From: Pleodorina starrii
Lineage: Eukaryota > Chlorophyta > Chlorophyceae > Chlamydomonadales > Volvocaceae
Direction: 5' to 3'
NCBI GenBank assembly: GCA_030267565.1
Contig: BRXU01000012.1
Location: 564,501-628,500 of the forward strand
Length of the DNA: 64,000 nt
The notes under the pieces are model-generated. The model saw nothing but the letters and a program-made list of their open reading frames with translations, ran no database searches and was not told the origin of the DNA. The position numbers and the translations under genes are program-made. This document shows, in pieces, positions 1-11,540 of the stretch (its first letter is position 1; each line of letters opens with the position of its first letter).

Positions 1-3000
1 AGGGTGGTGGACCTGGTGGTGGTGAAGGACTGGGCGCGGGGGGTGGGGGGGGCGGACGAGAGGGTCGCGTTCGCATGGATCGGGTTGGATCGCTTGCTGG
101 CTGGGAGGGGAGAGGCTGGGTTTTAGAATCCTAGGAGGTTCTCCCCTTTTCTCCCCTCTTCCCTCCCCTCTTCCCCCCCCCCATCCCGCCCTGTTGCTCG
201 TTGTCCCACCTGCCGCTGCACGTCCAGCCACTCGTCCATTGTGTCGCCAAACAGTCGCAGCTGTTTGTCCATGCGCTCCACCTCGGAGCTGAAAGGGGGG
301 GGGAGGTGGGAGGGGGGGGGGAGGGGGGGGGAAGGTGATAGGGACGAAACCGCAGTAAAGGGAGGGAAGTGTTGGTTGGTTGGGGGTTGGGTGGGGTGGG
401 TGGGAGGGCGGGGATGCTATGAGCTCGGGGGCCACGGGAGTTGGCTCCCGTCCGGCCAGAGCACAGCGAAGCAAGTCTGCAACCCCCCTCTCCCCCCCCC
501 CAAGCACTGCAGCCGCCGCGTCGCCGCAGCCCCCAACCGACGACACCCCCCCCCTCCCCCGACCTTCCATGCCCATTCATTACCCCCACCCATCCCCAAC
601 CCCCAAGCTCCCAAGCCCCCACCCCCAAGCCCCCACCCCAAAGCTCCCACCCCACCCCACCCCACCCCAATTCCCCCCCAAAACCTCACCGAATTCCCGC
701 CACGTATCGCGATGCGCTGACTGTGGCCATGACCGCCGCCGAGTCCTCCAGCACCGCCAGCACCTCGTCCACCCCGCCCAGCACGTACGTCTCCTTGAGG
801 GCCTTGTACGGCTTGAGAACCAGCTCCACGTGCCGCCACTTGTCAACGATCTGGCGGGCAGGGGGGGGCAGGGGGGAGGCCAGGCGGGGGTAGGTGGGGG
901 TTAAGAAAAACTGATCTGGGCGGGGGGGGGGGTAGGTGGGGGTTAATAAACGCGATACCTCAGCCGGGAGGGACGGAGCCGGGAGTTAGCGATCTGGAGG
1001 GGGGGCAGGTGGGGGCGGTTGGATGGGGAGTGGGGGGTGGAGAGTGGAGTGGTGGCAAGGCTAGCAGCCCCCCCTCCCCTCCCCCCTCCCCCTCCCTCCC
1101 CGGCCCCCCGTTACCCACTTTGTCCAGGAGCGCCTCCAGTGCCGCCTCCTGGGTAGCCTCAGTGGAGATGGTGGAGATGGCCTCGCGAACCGACAGCAGC
1201 TGCAGGGGGGGGAGAGAGAGGAGGGGGGAGGGGGGGTGGGGGGTGGGGTGAGGGGTTGAGGTGGGGGAGGTATGTGAGGGGGAGGCTCGTTGCGTGTGTG
1301 CGTGTGTGTGCACGTGTGTCACTCCAACCGTGCCCACTGCTGGAGTGTCATACTTAACGTCCCCCCCACACACACACGCCCCACTCCATCGCCATACTCA
1401 TACTCCCCCACCCCCCCCCCACACACCCATACTGTCGTACTCCACCCAAACCAGCGCCCCACTCCTTACCTGCCCCCCCACCCCCAACCCCCCCCACACA
1501 CACGTACACACACATACACACACGCCCCAGCTTCCCTCCCCCCCCCAGCGTGGCCCCGCCCCCCCACCGTTCTAATTACCCCCCACCTTCATGTCCAGCA
1601 GCGCCTGCAATGTGAGCTCCTCGTTGCGATCAATGTAGCGACCCACCGCCGAGTTGACCTGATACACCGGACAGCGGACAGCGAGCGGAGAGGGGTTGGG
1701 TCGGGGAGGCGGGGTGGAGAGGTGGGAGGTGGGGGTTCGGGGGGCCGGCCAAAACAGAGGCAACAGCCAAACGCCAGCCAGCGCCTGCTCTCTTGCGTTA
1801 CTTGCCTTACCTGTAAAAACCCTAAAACCCTAAAACCCTAAAGACTCTAGGAAAAACCCCGTAAAACCTCCTATACCTTGACCCAGTGTCGCTCTTTAAG
1901 GTGCGGGTTTCGGAGCGCGGCCACCAGCGGCACCAGATCTCGCCAGTAGTTGACCTCGGCGCGCAGGCGGGGCACGATCTGGGTGATAGGAGCCGGGGAG
2001 CGGGGGAAGCGCGGGACAGGACGCGGGGTGAAAAAGAAGCAAAGCAAAGCGAGGCGAGCCGAGGCAAAGGAAAGGAAAGAATGGCGCAGCAGATAACCAA
2101 CAGCCCCCACCCCCACCCCCACCCCCCCCACCCCCTCCACCCCCTCCACCCCACCCGCTGCGGTATCTTCTTTCTACCCCCCCCCCACCCCACCCCACCC
2201 CACCTCCCCACCCCATCCCACCCCCCTCCAAACCCGGCCCCACACCTTGTTCGGCACCAGCCCCCTCTCCATTTTGAACACCGCTCTGCTGACTGTGCCG
2301 ATCTGCTCCTCCATGGTCCCCGGCTGCAGCGCCTCAAAGGGCCACTCCAGCCAGGCGGACGTCAGCTCGCCCCAGTCGCGAACGCAGCTCCACAGCAGGT
2401 GGCGCAGAGCCACGTCCTCCTGGCAGTCCTCAAGCTCGGAGAAGCTGAGGCGGGGAGGCGGGATGGCGGGAGGGGAGGGGAGGGGGGGGAGGGGAAAGGG
2501 GGGAGGTGGGAAGGGTGGGGTGGGGAGGGGGGAGGAAGGGGGAAAGGGAAGGTGGGCGGGGGGGGAGGGGAGGAAGGGAAGGGAAGGTGGGGGTGTGGGT
2601 GCAGTTGCAGGTGGGTGGTAAAGTAGGTAGAAGTCCATTTAGGTTTTGATGGGGGAACCCGGCCAGAGTCTGGTGCTGCTGCTGGGCCGGTGCCGCAGCG
2701 CGCACATCGTTCGAGGCGTGTGCACGTCAATCAACCCACCAGCCCGCATCCACCCCACCAGCCCCTATTACCCCACCCCCACCCCCCCATCCCACCACCA
2801 CCACCACCACCCCAGGGGCCATTACCGTGTCTCGCCGATCTTGAAGGTGCGCTGGTGGCTCTGGATGCGCTCTGCCTGGTGCTGTGGGGCGGAAGGAGGG
2901 GACGGGGGGGGGAGAGGGGGTACGGGTGGATGCGGGCGGGAGGGCGGGGTTCGTAGCGGGACAGGCGCCGTGCGCATGATATGACAGGGAGCGCGACCGC

Positions 3001-6000
3001 CTGCCGCCCCTCCAGCCAGCAGCCTTACCAGCCTCCCCCTCCGCCGTCCCCTCCTCTTCCGCGCCTCCTCCCCCTCCCGTGCAATCCCGCAGGTCCCCAC
3101 CCCCCTCTTCCCTCCTTGACCGCAGCGCACACAAACACACACTTTACACTGTCTCTCACACACACACACAAACACACACTCTCTCACCCACCCACCCACC
3201 CACCCACCCACCCCCAACCCACCCACACCCCACCCACCCCCAACCAGCCCCCCCCCCGCACCTGCAGGCTGGCGACTCTCTCCATGAGGCTGCTGGTGTA
3301 CTGCAGTACGGACTCGGGCTGACTGCCCTCGTCCAGGATCATGTCGTGCTGGGCCTGGAGACAGATGGCGGTCACCTGAGGATACCAGAGATCCAGAGAT
3401 CCGGAGATCCCCGAGATCCGCGAGATCCAGGGGGGGAGAGGGGGATAGCGGATTAGCGTGGTGAGATTGCGTCCGTGCAGTGAAGGCCCACGAAGAAACA
3501 CACATTCAAAGGAAGTACGGCCCCTACCACTCACCCACCCACCCACCCACGTCCACCCACGTCCACCCACCCAGCCAGCCGACCAACCCTGCGGTATCTT
3601 CTTATTCACCACCCACCCACCCACCCACCCACCCACCCACCCACCCAACCACCCAACCACCCAACCAACCAACCCAACCGACCACACGCACCTGTTTGTT
3701 GATTTGCTCCACCTGGGCCTTGAGCTCAGCGCCGTACAGCTCAACCAACCGCTCCCTGGTACGACCCGTACGACCAGAGGTGCAATCAGAGGTCAGAGGG
3801 GTTGAGGGCAAGCGCGGGCGCGGGTGCGGTGGCGGTGAACAACCAAGGAGAAACACACGGCTAGAACCCCCCCTTCCCCCCCTCCGTCCCCGGCCTCACC
3901 CCGCCGGCGTCTCCCGTCCTCCCCCCACTGTCCGCTAATATCAACCGTCGGTGTTCGATCGGTTATAATTCGGTTGGAATCTTTCGGTTGGTTGGACCCC
4001 ACCTGGAGCTGTCCGCTGCCCACATGGCATCTCGCAGTGAGGCAAAGTCGCGAGCCAGGGTGGCGTACGAGGCCGCCTGCGACATCAAGACATCGAGTGC
4101 CGCACCCCGCATACCATGCACGATGCACGATGGCCGATGACGTCAGCAAAGAAGCCAAGAAATGTAATTTACCTTGATACCTCCGGGAGGAGAAAACGAA
4201 AAATATTAGGAGGGGGTGCGTGCAAGGTCCGGTCCCATCGTATCCACTGAAAACCACAACACACACAGGAAGACGATTCTCTGGCGACCGACCGCTATAC
4301 CCGCAAAACCCCTCCCTCACATACGGTACACACGCACACCCGCCCCCCACACCCCTACCCCTACCCCACACCCCAGCCCAACCCACCTGCATCTCCGGCA
4401 CCTTGATGCCAAAGTCGTAGATCAGCTCGTAGTGCGCCACCACCTGCAAAAAAGGCAAACGTACGGGCGTCGTACCGGTAAGTACGACACGCGGCCTTTC
4501 CACGTTGCGTTCTGTCGCGGGGAGTGTGTGACCATGACCACCGGCTACTGTGGCTAAGACCAAATACCAACCAGCAACTACTAACCACCCAACCGACGCA
4601 ACTACCCAACCGTCCCCACCACCCCAGCCCACCCACCAGCTCGTAGTCCTTGTCCAGGGTGGCCTTCCGGGCCTCACATGCGGCCAGGTGGCCCAGGTAC
4701 ACAGACAGCTCATCGGCGCAGGTGGGAACCTGGAGGCGGGTGGGGTCCGGGAGGGAGCGGGCGGGGGGGCGGAGAGGGGAGGGGTTATCCACGCATAGGC
4801 CGGAGCCCGTAAACCGGAGTTATCCAGGTATAGGCCGGAGCCCGTTAACGGGGGGCGGGGAAAGATGACAGCCCGGTGGGGGGGGCGGGGAGGGAGGGGG
4901 TATGCACGTATAGGCCGGAGCCCGTAACCCCACTACCCCCCAACCCACTACCCACCCCACCCTCACCGTGTTGAGTCGGCGTATTGCCGAGTGCACCGTG
5001 CCCATGAAGCCGTTGTGCACGAATGCGGCCAGGCGGGGCAGCAGGTCGCACAGCGCCGCAAGAGAGTGCTCGGGGGTGGGGCGCAGCGCCGAAACCAGGG
5101 AGCTCAGCTGCACGCGCAGCACGCCCAGCTGCCTGTCGAGGTGAGGTGAGGTGAGGTGCGCGGTGAGGGAACAAGTGCGTCTCGAGGTGCGCCGGCGCCT
5201 CCCACAAGCGGGACGAGGACAGGGTAAGAACGCGCGACGAGGCGGGGGCCGGGGGCCGCGCACCGCACGTGCCCACACCTGCGGCCGCTCCAGCTGCTGT
5301 TGCCCCACGCGCTCCTTACCCTCCCCACCTCCCACCCCCGCCCCCAACCCTGCCCCGTCGACTCCTCTCAATTCCTCTCAACTCCCTCTACCACCCACCC
5401 CCTCACCACCCTCTCCCCCTAGCCCCCCCCCACCACCAGCCCCCCTCGCTCCCTCCCTCCCTCCCTACCTGTATGCCGGTATCCCCAGCACCGCATCCAG
5501 CTTGTCCTTCACCGCCGTCATCTCCCGCCGGTAGGAGGCCAGGTCGTGGTGGCCAGCCTCCCAGGCGAGCCGCACCGCGGTCTCGTCCACGGGCCGGCAA
5601 GACAGCGCAGCGTCCCTGCGGGGGGGAGGGGGAGGGGAGGGAGAGGGGGGGTTGAAGAGTGTACTGCAAGAACGAAGCAGGGGAGGGGGAGGGGGACGGC
5701 GGGCACCGCCATCACCGGCTTGGGGGACACTCCAATGGGGCTCGACCCAAATGGGGCACCACGCGATCTCGATACCACCCGCGATTCGATTCGACTCGAT
5801 TCGATGCGACGTGAGGTGAAGTGAGGTGAGCTGAGCTTAGGTGAGGTGGGGTGCCGCAATCCTCGTCCCGAACCCCCGTGTTTGCGTGTGTGCGTGTGTG
5901 TTCGTGTGCCACCCACTTGATGGCCTCGAATGTGGCCATGAGCTCCTCCGCCTGCTCCATAAGGCCCACCAGCCGCGAGTGCACCGCCCCCGCCAGCCTG

Positions 6001-9000
6001 CCGTACGAGGCCCCCAGCAGGATCTCGTTGAAGCCCTCCACATCCACCGACTTGGAGTCCAGGGGAAGCTCCATGAACTCCTGAGGGGGGGGCGGGAGGG
6101 GGGGGCCGGAGGAGGAGGAAGCGGTGGGGGAGAGGGGGTAAGGGGTGTGTGTGACGCGGTGGTTTACGGTGGGGGAGAAGAAGGGAGGAGGGGAGTCGGA
6201 CGACCCACGGGTCAGCTCGCGGATCAGAGAGGCCGAACCGGGAGAAATAAAGAGTTGGCATGCAGGCAGGTTGAGGGAAAGGGAAGGAGGGAGGGAGGGA
6301 GGGAGGGAGGGGCTTGGGGTCTGAGATGGCGTGCAGGTCAGACCAGGGCTGGGAAAACGGAGAAGTTGGGGCCGGGACGCGGGGCAGGGCAAGCGAGCCT
6401 CCTCCCAATCCTGCGCTCTCTCCCTTCCGCAGCGCCGGGCCCCCTTCCACCCTTCCCCCCACCCTACATACCCCCCCCATCCCCCCATCCCTCCACCCCC
6501 TACCAACTCCCACCTGCAACTTGGAATGCGTGAGCAGCCGCTCAACTGCCTGGATCTGCAGGATCCAAGATGCGTGGATCTTGTCGAAAGACTGGTAAAA
6601 CTCCTGCGGCGTCGGAATCAGCAACAGGTCCCCGCTGACGTCGCCGCCGCGGTCCGCCGCCGCCGCCGCCGCTGCGGCGGCGGTGCTGCTGCCGCTGGTG
6701 CTCCGCGCGGCGGCGGAGCTTGCCACGCTGCCGGCCGCGAACACCGTCTTCGGATGCAATGCACGGCCGTAAGAGTTGCCGCCGCGGCGGCGTCAGCGGC
6801 GGCGCCTTCACGCAGGTGCACCTCAAGCTGCAGGAACTGGCCGTCGCCGACGCCCCACTCGGCGGGCTGCATCAGCTCGTCCAACCCACAAAACGCTAGA
6901 TCCATGGCCGCCGCCGCCGCCGCGGCGTCGCGGTCCGCATCCGCGGCGGCGCCGCCGCCGCCGTCGCTGCCGTCAGGCGCCGGCAGCGCCGGCGGAGGTG
7001 GCGGCGGCGGCGGCCGCGGACTCAGCGCCGCCAGCAGATCCGACGTCGAGTCCATGAGCAGCTCATGCAGCGCGTCGCAAATCATGTAGTCCATCAGCCG
7101 TACAAACGCGTGAATACGGCGCTTGTACGACCTGCGTGCGGCGTTGAGCGCGTAGCCAAACTCGCCGCCGGCGGCGTCGGTCGTGTACGACAGCAGCGAG
7201 GTGCCGCCGCCGCCGCCGCCGCCCGCGTGGCCCGTGATGTTGCTGACGGCGTCGGTGTCAGTCGGCGGCATCCAGGGCCCCGCCGCTCCGAAATCACCGT
7301 CGCCGCCGCCGCCATCTGCCGCCGCCGCCGCCGCCGCTATGGGTGCAAACTTTGCAATCTTGCCCCCCATGAGCTGCATCTCCATCAGGTGCATCGCCGC
7401 GGAGCAGGCCTCCTGAACACGGGTGCAGGATCCAGAATTTCAGATTTCAGATTTCAGATTTCAGATTCAGATTCGTACACTCACTCAAGATTACATCCAG
7501 GCACGTTCTTGTTACGTTGTTACGTTGTTAGTGCGGTCAAAGGCCCCGACCAAGGCCCAACCAACACACGCCCCCCATTCCCCCTCCTCCCCGCCCCCCC
7601 ACACACACACGCATACACACACGCATACGCACACGCACGCACCCGGCCCCTCCCTAGTCCCCACCCGCGAGTTAACTCAGAATGCGCCAGCGCAGGACCT
7701 TAGTCGTCCCTCCCTAGTCCCTCGTCCCCACCCTACACCCGCACCTGCGCCTGCGTCAGCACGTCCTGCTCGAAGCGCTCCAGGGACGTCCGCGTCTCCT
7801 CCTTCCGGGCCGTGTGCAGAGACACCAGCTCAGGCAGGGAGTACAGCCGCCCGCGCTCCGCCGCATGCAGCCGCAGCTGCCGCAGCTCGTGGCAGGACTG
7901 GGGGAGGGGGGGAGGGTAAAAGGGAGGGGGAGGGCGAGGGCGAGAGCGTGCGTGTGCGTGGAGGGGAGGGGGACAGGTGGTTCATAAAACTGATGTCCGC
8001 AGTGGAGGGAGTGGGGGAGGAAAGACGTGGAAGTAATTTGCATGGAAGTAGCAGATGCGACGATGCGCTGCGGTATCGTTCTTCTTACCCCCCCCCCCTT
8101 CACCCCCCCACCCGACCTCCCACCGCCCCTCCCCCTTCCTCCACCCTCCCGCTCGCTCGCTCGCTCACCGTCCTCAGTCGCACCAGCGCCAAATGGAACA
8201 CGGGGTTGAGGGTCAGCAGACAGCTCTGAAGGGCCGCCTTGGCGCTGCGGGCCTTGCGGCCGCTCACGAAGCGGCGCCAAACCTGACATGACGGACCAGG
8301 ACGGGACGGGGCGGGGCGGGGCGTGAAAAGGGGTAAAAATGAGAAACGATTACTGCAGCGGCGGGGGGACGTACCGCGAACCGCGCAAGCCACGCACACA
8401 CCCGACATCCCCGGTGGTCCAGTTCAGCCCCCCGCCCCTAAGCCCTTCCCCCACCTCTCATCCATCTCCATCTCCATCACCGTCCTCTATCTCCACTCCA
8501 CAGCCCATACCGTCCCGGCCCATCCCAGCCCCAGCCCCGGCCCGACAACGCAAGAAGCACATGCCGGGCCCCCCCTCCTCCCCCCTCCTCCCACCCACCC
8601 ACCCCCCCCTCACCCACCCTGAAGCTCTTCCACAGGCGGTACTGCGCAAACATGCGGAACCGCAGCAGCTGGCGGTACAGTGCGTACTCGCGCTCAAACT
8701 GCTCCAAGCTGATGAAGTCACCCACACCGTCCACAAAGTGGGTCACGCCCTGTGGGGAGGGGGGGAGGAAAGACGGGGTGGGTGGGTGGGTGGGTGGGAA
8801 GATGAAGGATGGGGGGGAGGAGGGAGATGGGGTGGGAGAGAGGGCGGGAGCCGGCGAGGAGGAGGAACGGAGGAGGGCAGAGGGGGGGGAGGCGGAGAGG
8901 GGGAGGGTGGGAGAGGGGGCGCAAAGGACGCTGATGAGGGTGGAGGTAAGAAAAAAGAAGAGGGGAGAGCTGGGGGTCGCGGCCCTACAGCGGTGAGGAA

Positions 9001-11540
9001 GACACGCATCGCAGCGGAGGAAGGCGGAGGCGGATTAGAGATCAGGCCAGGGCGAGGGCAAGGGCAGGCCAAGGGCGGGGCAAGGGCAAGCCAAGGGCCA
9101 GGGCAAGGGCAAGGGCCAGGCCAAGGGCAAGGGGCAGGGCAAGGGCAAGAGCAAAAGGCAGGGCCAGCTCAGCAGCTCAGCACAGTCTCAGTCTCAGTCT
9201 CCGCCTCTGCGCGCGCACCTTTGCCGACATGGTGTAGTGGTTGTTGCGGGTGGCGGGCGAGGCCTTGACCTCGGCGTGCTGCACCAGCCGCAGGTTGTAC
9301 GGCGAGCGGTTGGCGGCCTCGGGCCGGGCGTGGCACAGGTACACAAACTCCAGGGAGTCCTTGGCCGCGGACTTGAACTCCTGCACCCCGGGGCGGATGG
9401 GGGCGGTGCCGGAGCGGATGGGGGCGGGTAAACGCCGTGTGTTGTGTGTATGTGTGTATGGGGTGTATGTATGCGCCTGTGTGTATGTGTGCGTGTGTGG
9501 CGGGTCGCGGTGCCTGAAAGTGGCAGACCCACGACCCCGAACCCCCCATCCCCCCCCACCCCCCACCCCCACCCACCTGCAGCACCCGGTACCACTTGCG
9601 CACGTTGGCCTGCGTCTCCGGGTCCTCCTCCCAGGCAGGTCGCCGATCAGCCCGCGGCGACGAGGGAGAACCACCAGCACCACCAGCACCAGCAGAGGGT
9701 GCAGAGGGTGCCGCCGACAGCGCCGCCACTGCCCCCTGGCCCTGCATCAACCCCTGCACTCTCCGACCAGCCTCCGCCGGCGGCGACTGCATCCGGGGGC
9801 CGCTGACCGCCGCCTTGGGCGAGGAGGGCGCCCCGGCCGCCGTCAAGGAGGCGCCAGACGCCGCTGCTGCAGCCTGCGTCGCGCCGCTGAAGCTGACGCT
9901 GCCGCCGCCCGCGGCGGCGGCGGCTGCGGCCGCCGGCGCCGGCGCCGCTGCGCTGATCTGACCGTTGAAGGAGGTCCGGTGGCGCACTCCTCTGCGGCCG
10001 GGGCCGGAGCCGGGGTAGGCGCAGGGCACATGCCGGTGGAGAAGCCACCCAGGAAAAAGCCAAGGCAACGTTTCCAGCTTGTAAGGCCAAGGCCAAGAAT
10101 AGGAAGAGGAAAAGGAACACGGCCCTCCCGACAGCCCGTCCCGCTGGCGGTGTGGTGCGGTGCTGTCGGCGCCCCCTCCTCCCGCCCTCCCCCACAAACC
10201 CTGCACCTGCACCTGCTGCCCGAGTCCGGGTCCGGGTCCGCTCGTCAACGTCTCCGTCTCCGTCCCTCCAACCGCGGTATCTCCCTTCTTACCCAACCCC
10301 CACAACCCTGCACCTAGGCAAGGCCCGAGACGCGAGACCCTGCACCTCGGCAAGGCCCGAGCCGCCCCCTGACAGGCGCGGCTCCTGCGGCTTCTGTGGC
10401 GCGACCGACCCACCGACAGGCAGGCAGGCAGGTCGAGGGCCACACGGCCCATCGGACCCCTTTCCAACCCCTGTGCGGGTCACCCGCATCTGACCGGCTC
10501 CATCGACCCAGCAGCCACCCAGCTGTCAGCGCCTCGCCCACAGCCCCTCCCCACACACCACACACACACACGCACCACGCAGTCGCCTAGCTCGCTTCGA
10601 CGAGCCCTCCCTCCCTCCCTCCCTCCCTCCCTCCCTCCCTCCCTCCCTCCCTCCCCCTCCCTCCCTCCCTCCCTCCCTCCCTCCCTCCCGCCCTCCCTCC
10701 CTCCCTCCCTCCCTCCCTCCCTCCCTCCCTCCCTCCCTCCCTTCCAAGGACCGCTCCCAAGCGCAGTAGCAAACCCCCTCCTTAAAGTAAACCCCCTCCC
10801 GACGGCCCCTCCCTTCCTCCCTCCCAAGGAGCACCGCCCCCACCCTTTCCCAAACCCTTTCCGCGATCCTTTTCACGTCACCCGCCCCGCCCCCGCCCCG
10901 GCTGCTGGCTCTCACCCCTGCGTGCGCCCCTGCCTCTGCTGCTGCCCGGCTGCTGCCCGGCTGCCTCCACTCAGCCGCACGGACCGAGCTGACGTGGGCC
11001 CAACAGACCCGGAGTCCCGGCAACCCATACCTCACCCGCTTGCGAGCTCCGTTCCTCTGTCCCTCCGCTGAGGTGTTAAACAACCCAACTAGCCCCCCCT
11101 CTCTCTCTCTTACAATCGGGCCCTCACACACCCCACTCCAATCCCGTTTCCTACGTTTCCACGGGCGCCTCTGACCCCAGCTGCTGCTGCCCGCCATTTC
11201 CCGACTCCGGCATGTCACCGCGTGCCACGCGCCAATCTGCACGACAGCGACAGTCGTACACCGTACCTCGGCGCGCTGGAAAAGTCGTACTTTGCCCCCG
11301 GCGGCGCTCCCGTGGAGCCGGGCACCGGCTGTGCGCCATTCGCCCCCGCTGCTGCTGCTGCTGCTGCTGCTCCCGTCGCCGCCGCTGCCGCCCCTGCCGC
11401 CTCCGCCGCCTCTGGCCCACCCGGCGGCGGCGGCGTCGGTGCCGGGGAAGAAGCAGCCGAAGCGGACTGCGACCGCAGCCGCGGCTTCGTGATTATCGCG
11501 GAGGCGCCGTGGCCGCTGTAGCCGGTACCTGCCGCCTTCT
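1..11540 (-). CDS. Axonemal dynein heavy chain, N-terminal tail part (partial, runs off the left edge)
   Basis: Dynein heavy chains are the motor subunits of ciliary dynein arms; only the tail (DHC_N1 and start of DHC_N2) lies here, and the AAA motor would be left of base 1. Exons on the minus strand, 5' to 3': about 11540-11267, then 9957-9577, 9380-9219, 8749-8618, 8282-8169, 7897-7745, 7412-6514, 6080-5917, 5615-5469, 5132-4967, 4729-4637, 4443-4387, 4076-4003, 3755-3692, 3375-3262, 2875-2826, 2444-2246, 1978-1877, 1658-1587, 1199-1119, 850-690, 288-210. Phases agree from 9380 down, apart from a frame break inside 7412-6514. Diagnostic stretches are LRNPHLKERHW (exon 1978-1877), KETYVLGGVDEV (exon 850-690) and LFGDTMDEWLDVQRQ (exon 288-210), all DHC_N2 hallmarks. 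The upstream exons (FEREYALYRQLL, RLWKSFRVWRRF) resemble single-headed inner-arm or DNAH6-type chains, which is my judgement. The start codon and the exon(s) joining 11267 to 9957 are unresolved. Confidence 0.9.
1816..1842. repeat. Interstitial telomere-like tract (CCCTAAAA)3
   Basis: Three perfect CCCTAAAA units lie in a dynein intron between exons 1978-1877 and 1658-1587. The complement TTTTAGGG is the Chlamydomonas-type telomere unit. Confidence 0.85.
3186..3680. repeat. CCCA/CCAC tetranucleotide microsatellites flanking a dynein exon
   Basis: Blocks of (CCCA)n occur at about 3186-3240, 3530-3575 and 3608-3680, in the introns on both sides of dynein exon 3375-3262. The sense strand of the gene is therefore (TGGG)n. 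Confidence 0.8.
4795..4929. repeat. Three copies of a 19-bp unit, TATAGGCCGGAGCCCGTAA
   Basis: Copies begin near 4794, 4829 and 4907 inside the dynein intron between exons 5132-4967 and 4729-4637. The first starts CATAGG and the second ends GTTAA; otherwise they are near identical. Spacing is irregular (35 and 78 bases). Confidence 0.8.
7436..7474. repeat. Short tandem array of ATTTCAG
   Basis: Roughly five 7-bp units (ATTTCAG, the last ones shortened) lie in the dynein intron just upstream of exon 7412-6514. Confidence 0.8.
10604..10743. repeat. (CCCT)n microsatellite of about 140 bp
   Basis: Almost pure CCCT/CCTC repeats on the plus strand with a few single-base interruptions near 10654 and 10690. 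It lies in the unresolved 5' part of the dynein gene. The sense strand is homopurine (GGGA)n. Confidence 0.9.

Noticed and set aside
5518..6759. 413-codon minus-strand frame as a single exon
   Set aside because: It reads through two introns; only 6759-6514 and 6080-5917 fit the dynein tail, with clear donor and acceptor sites between.
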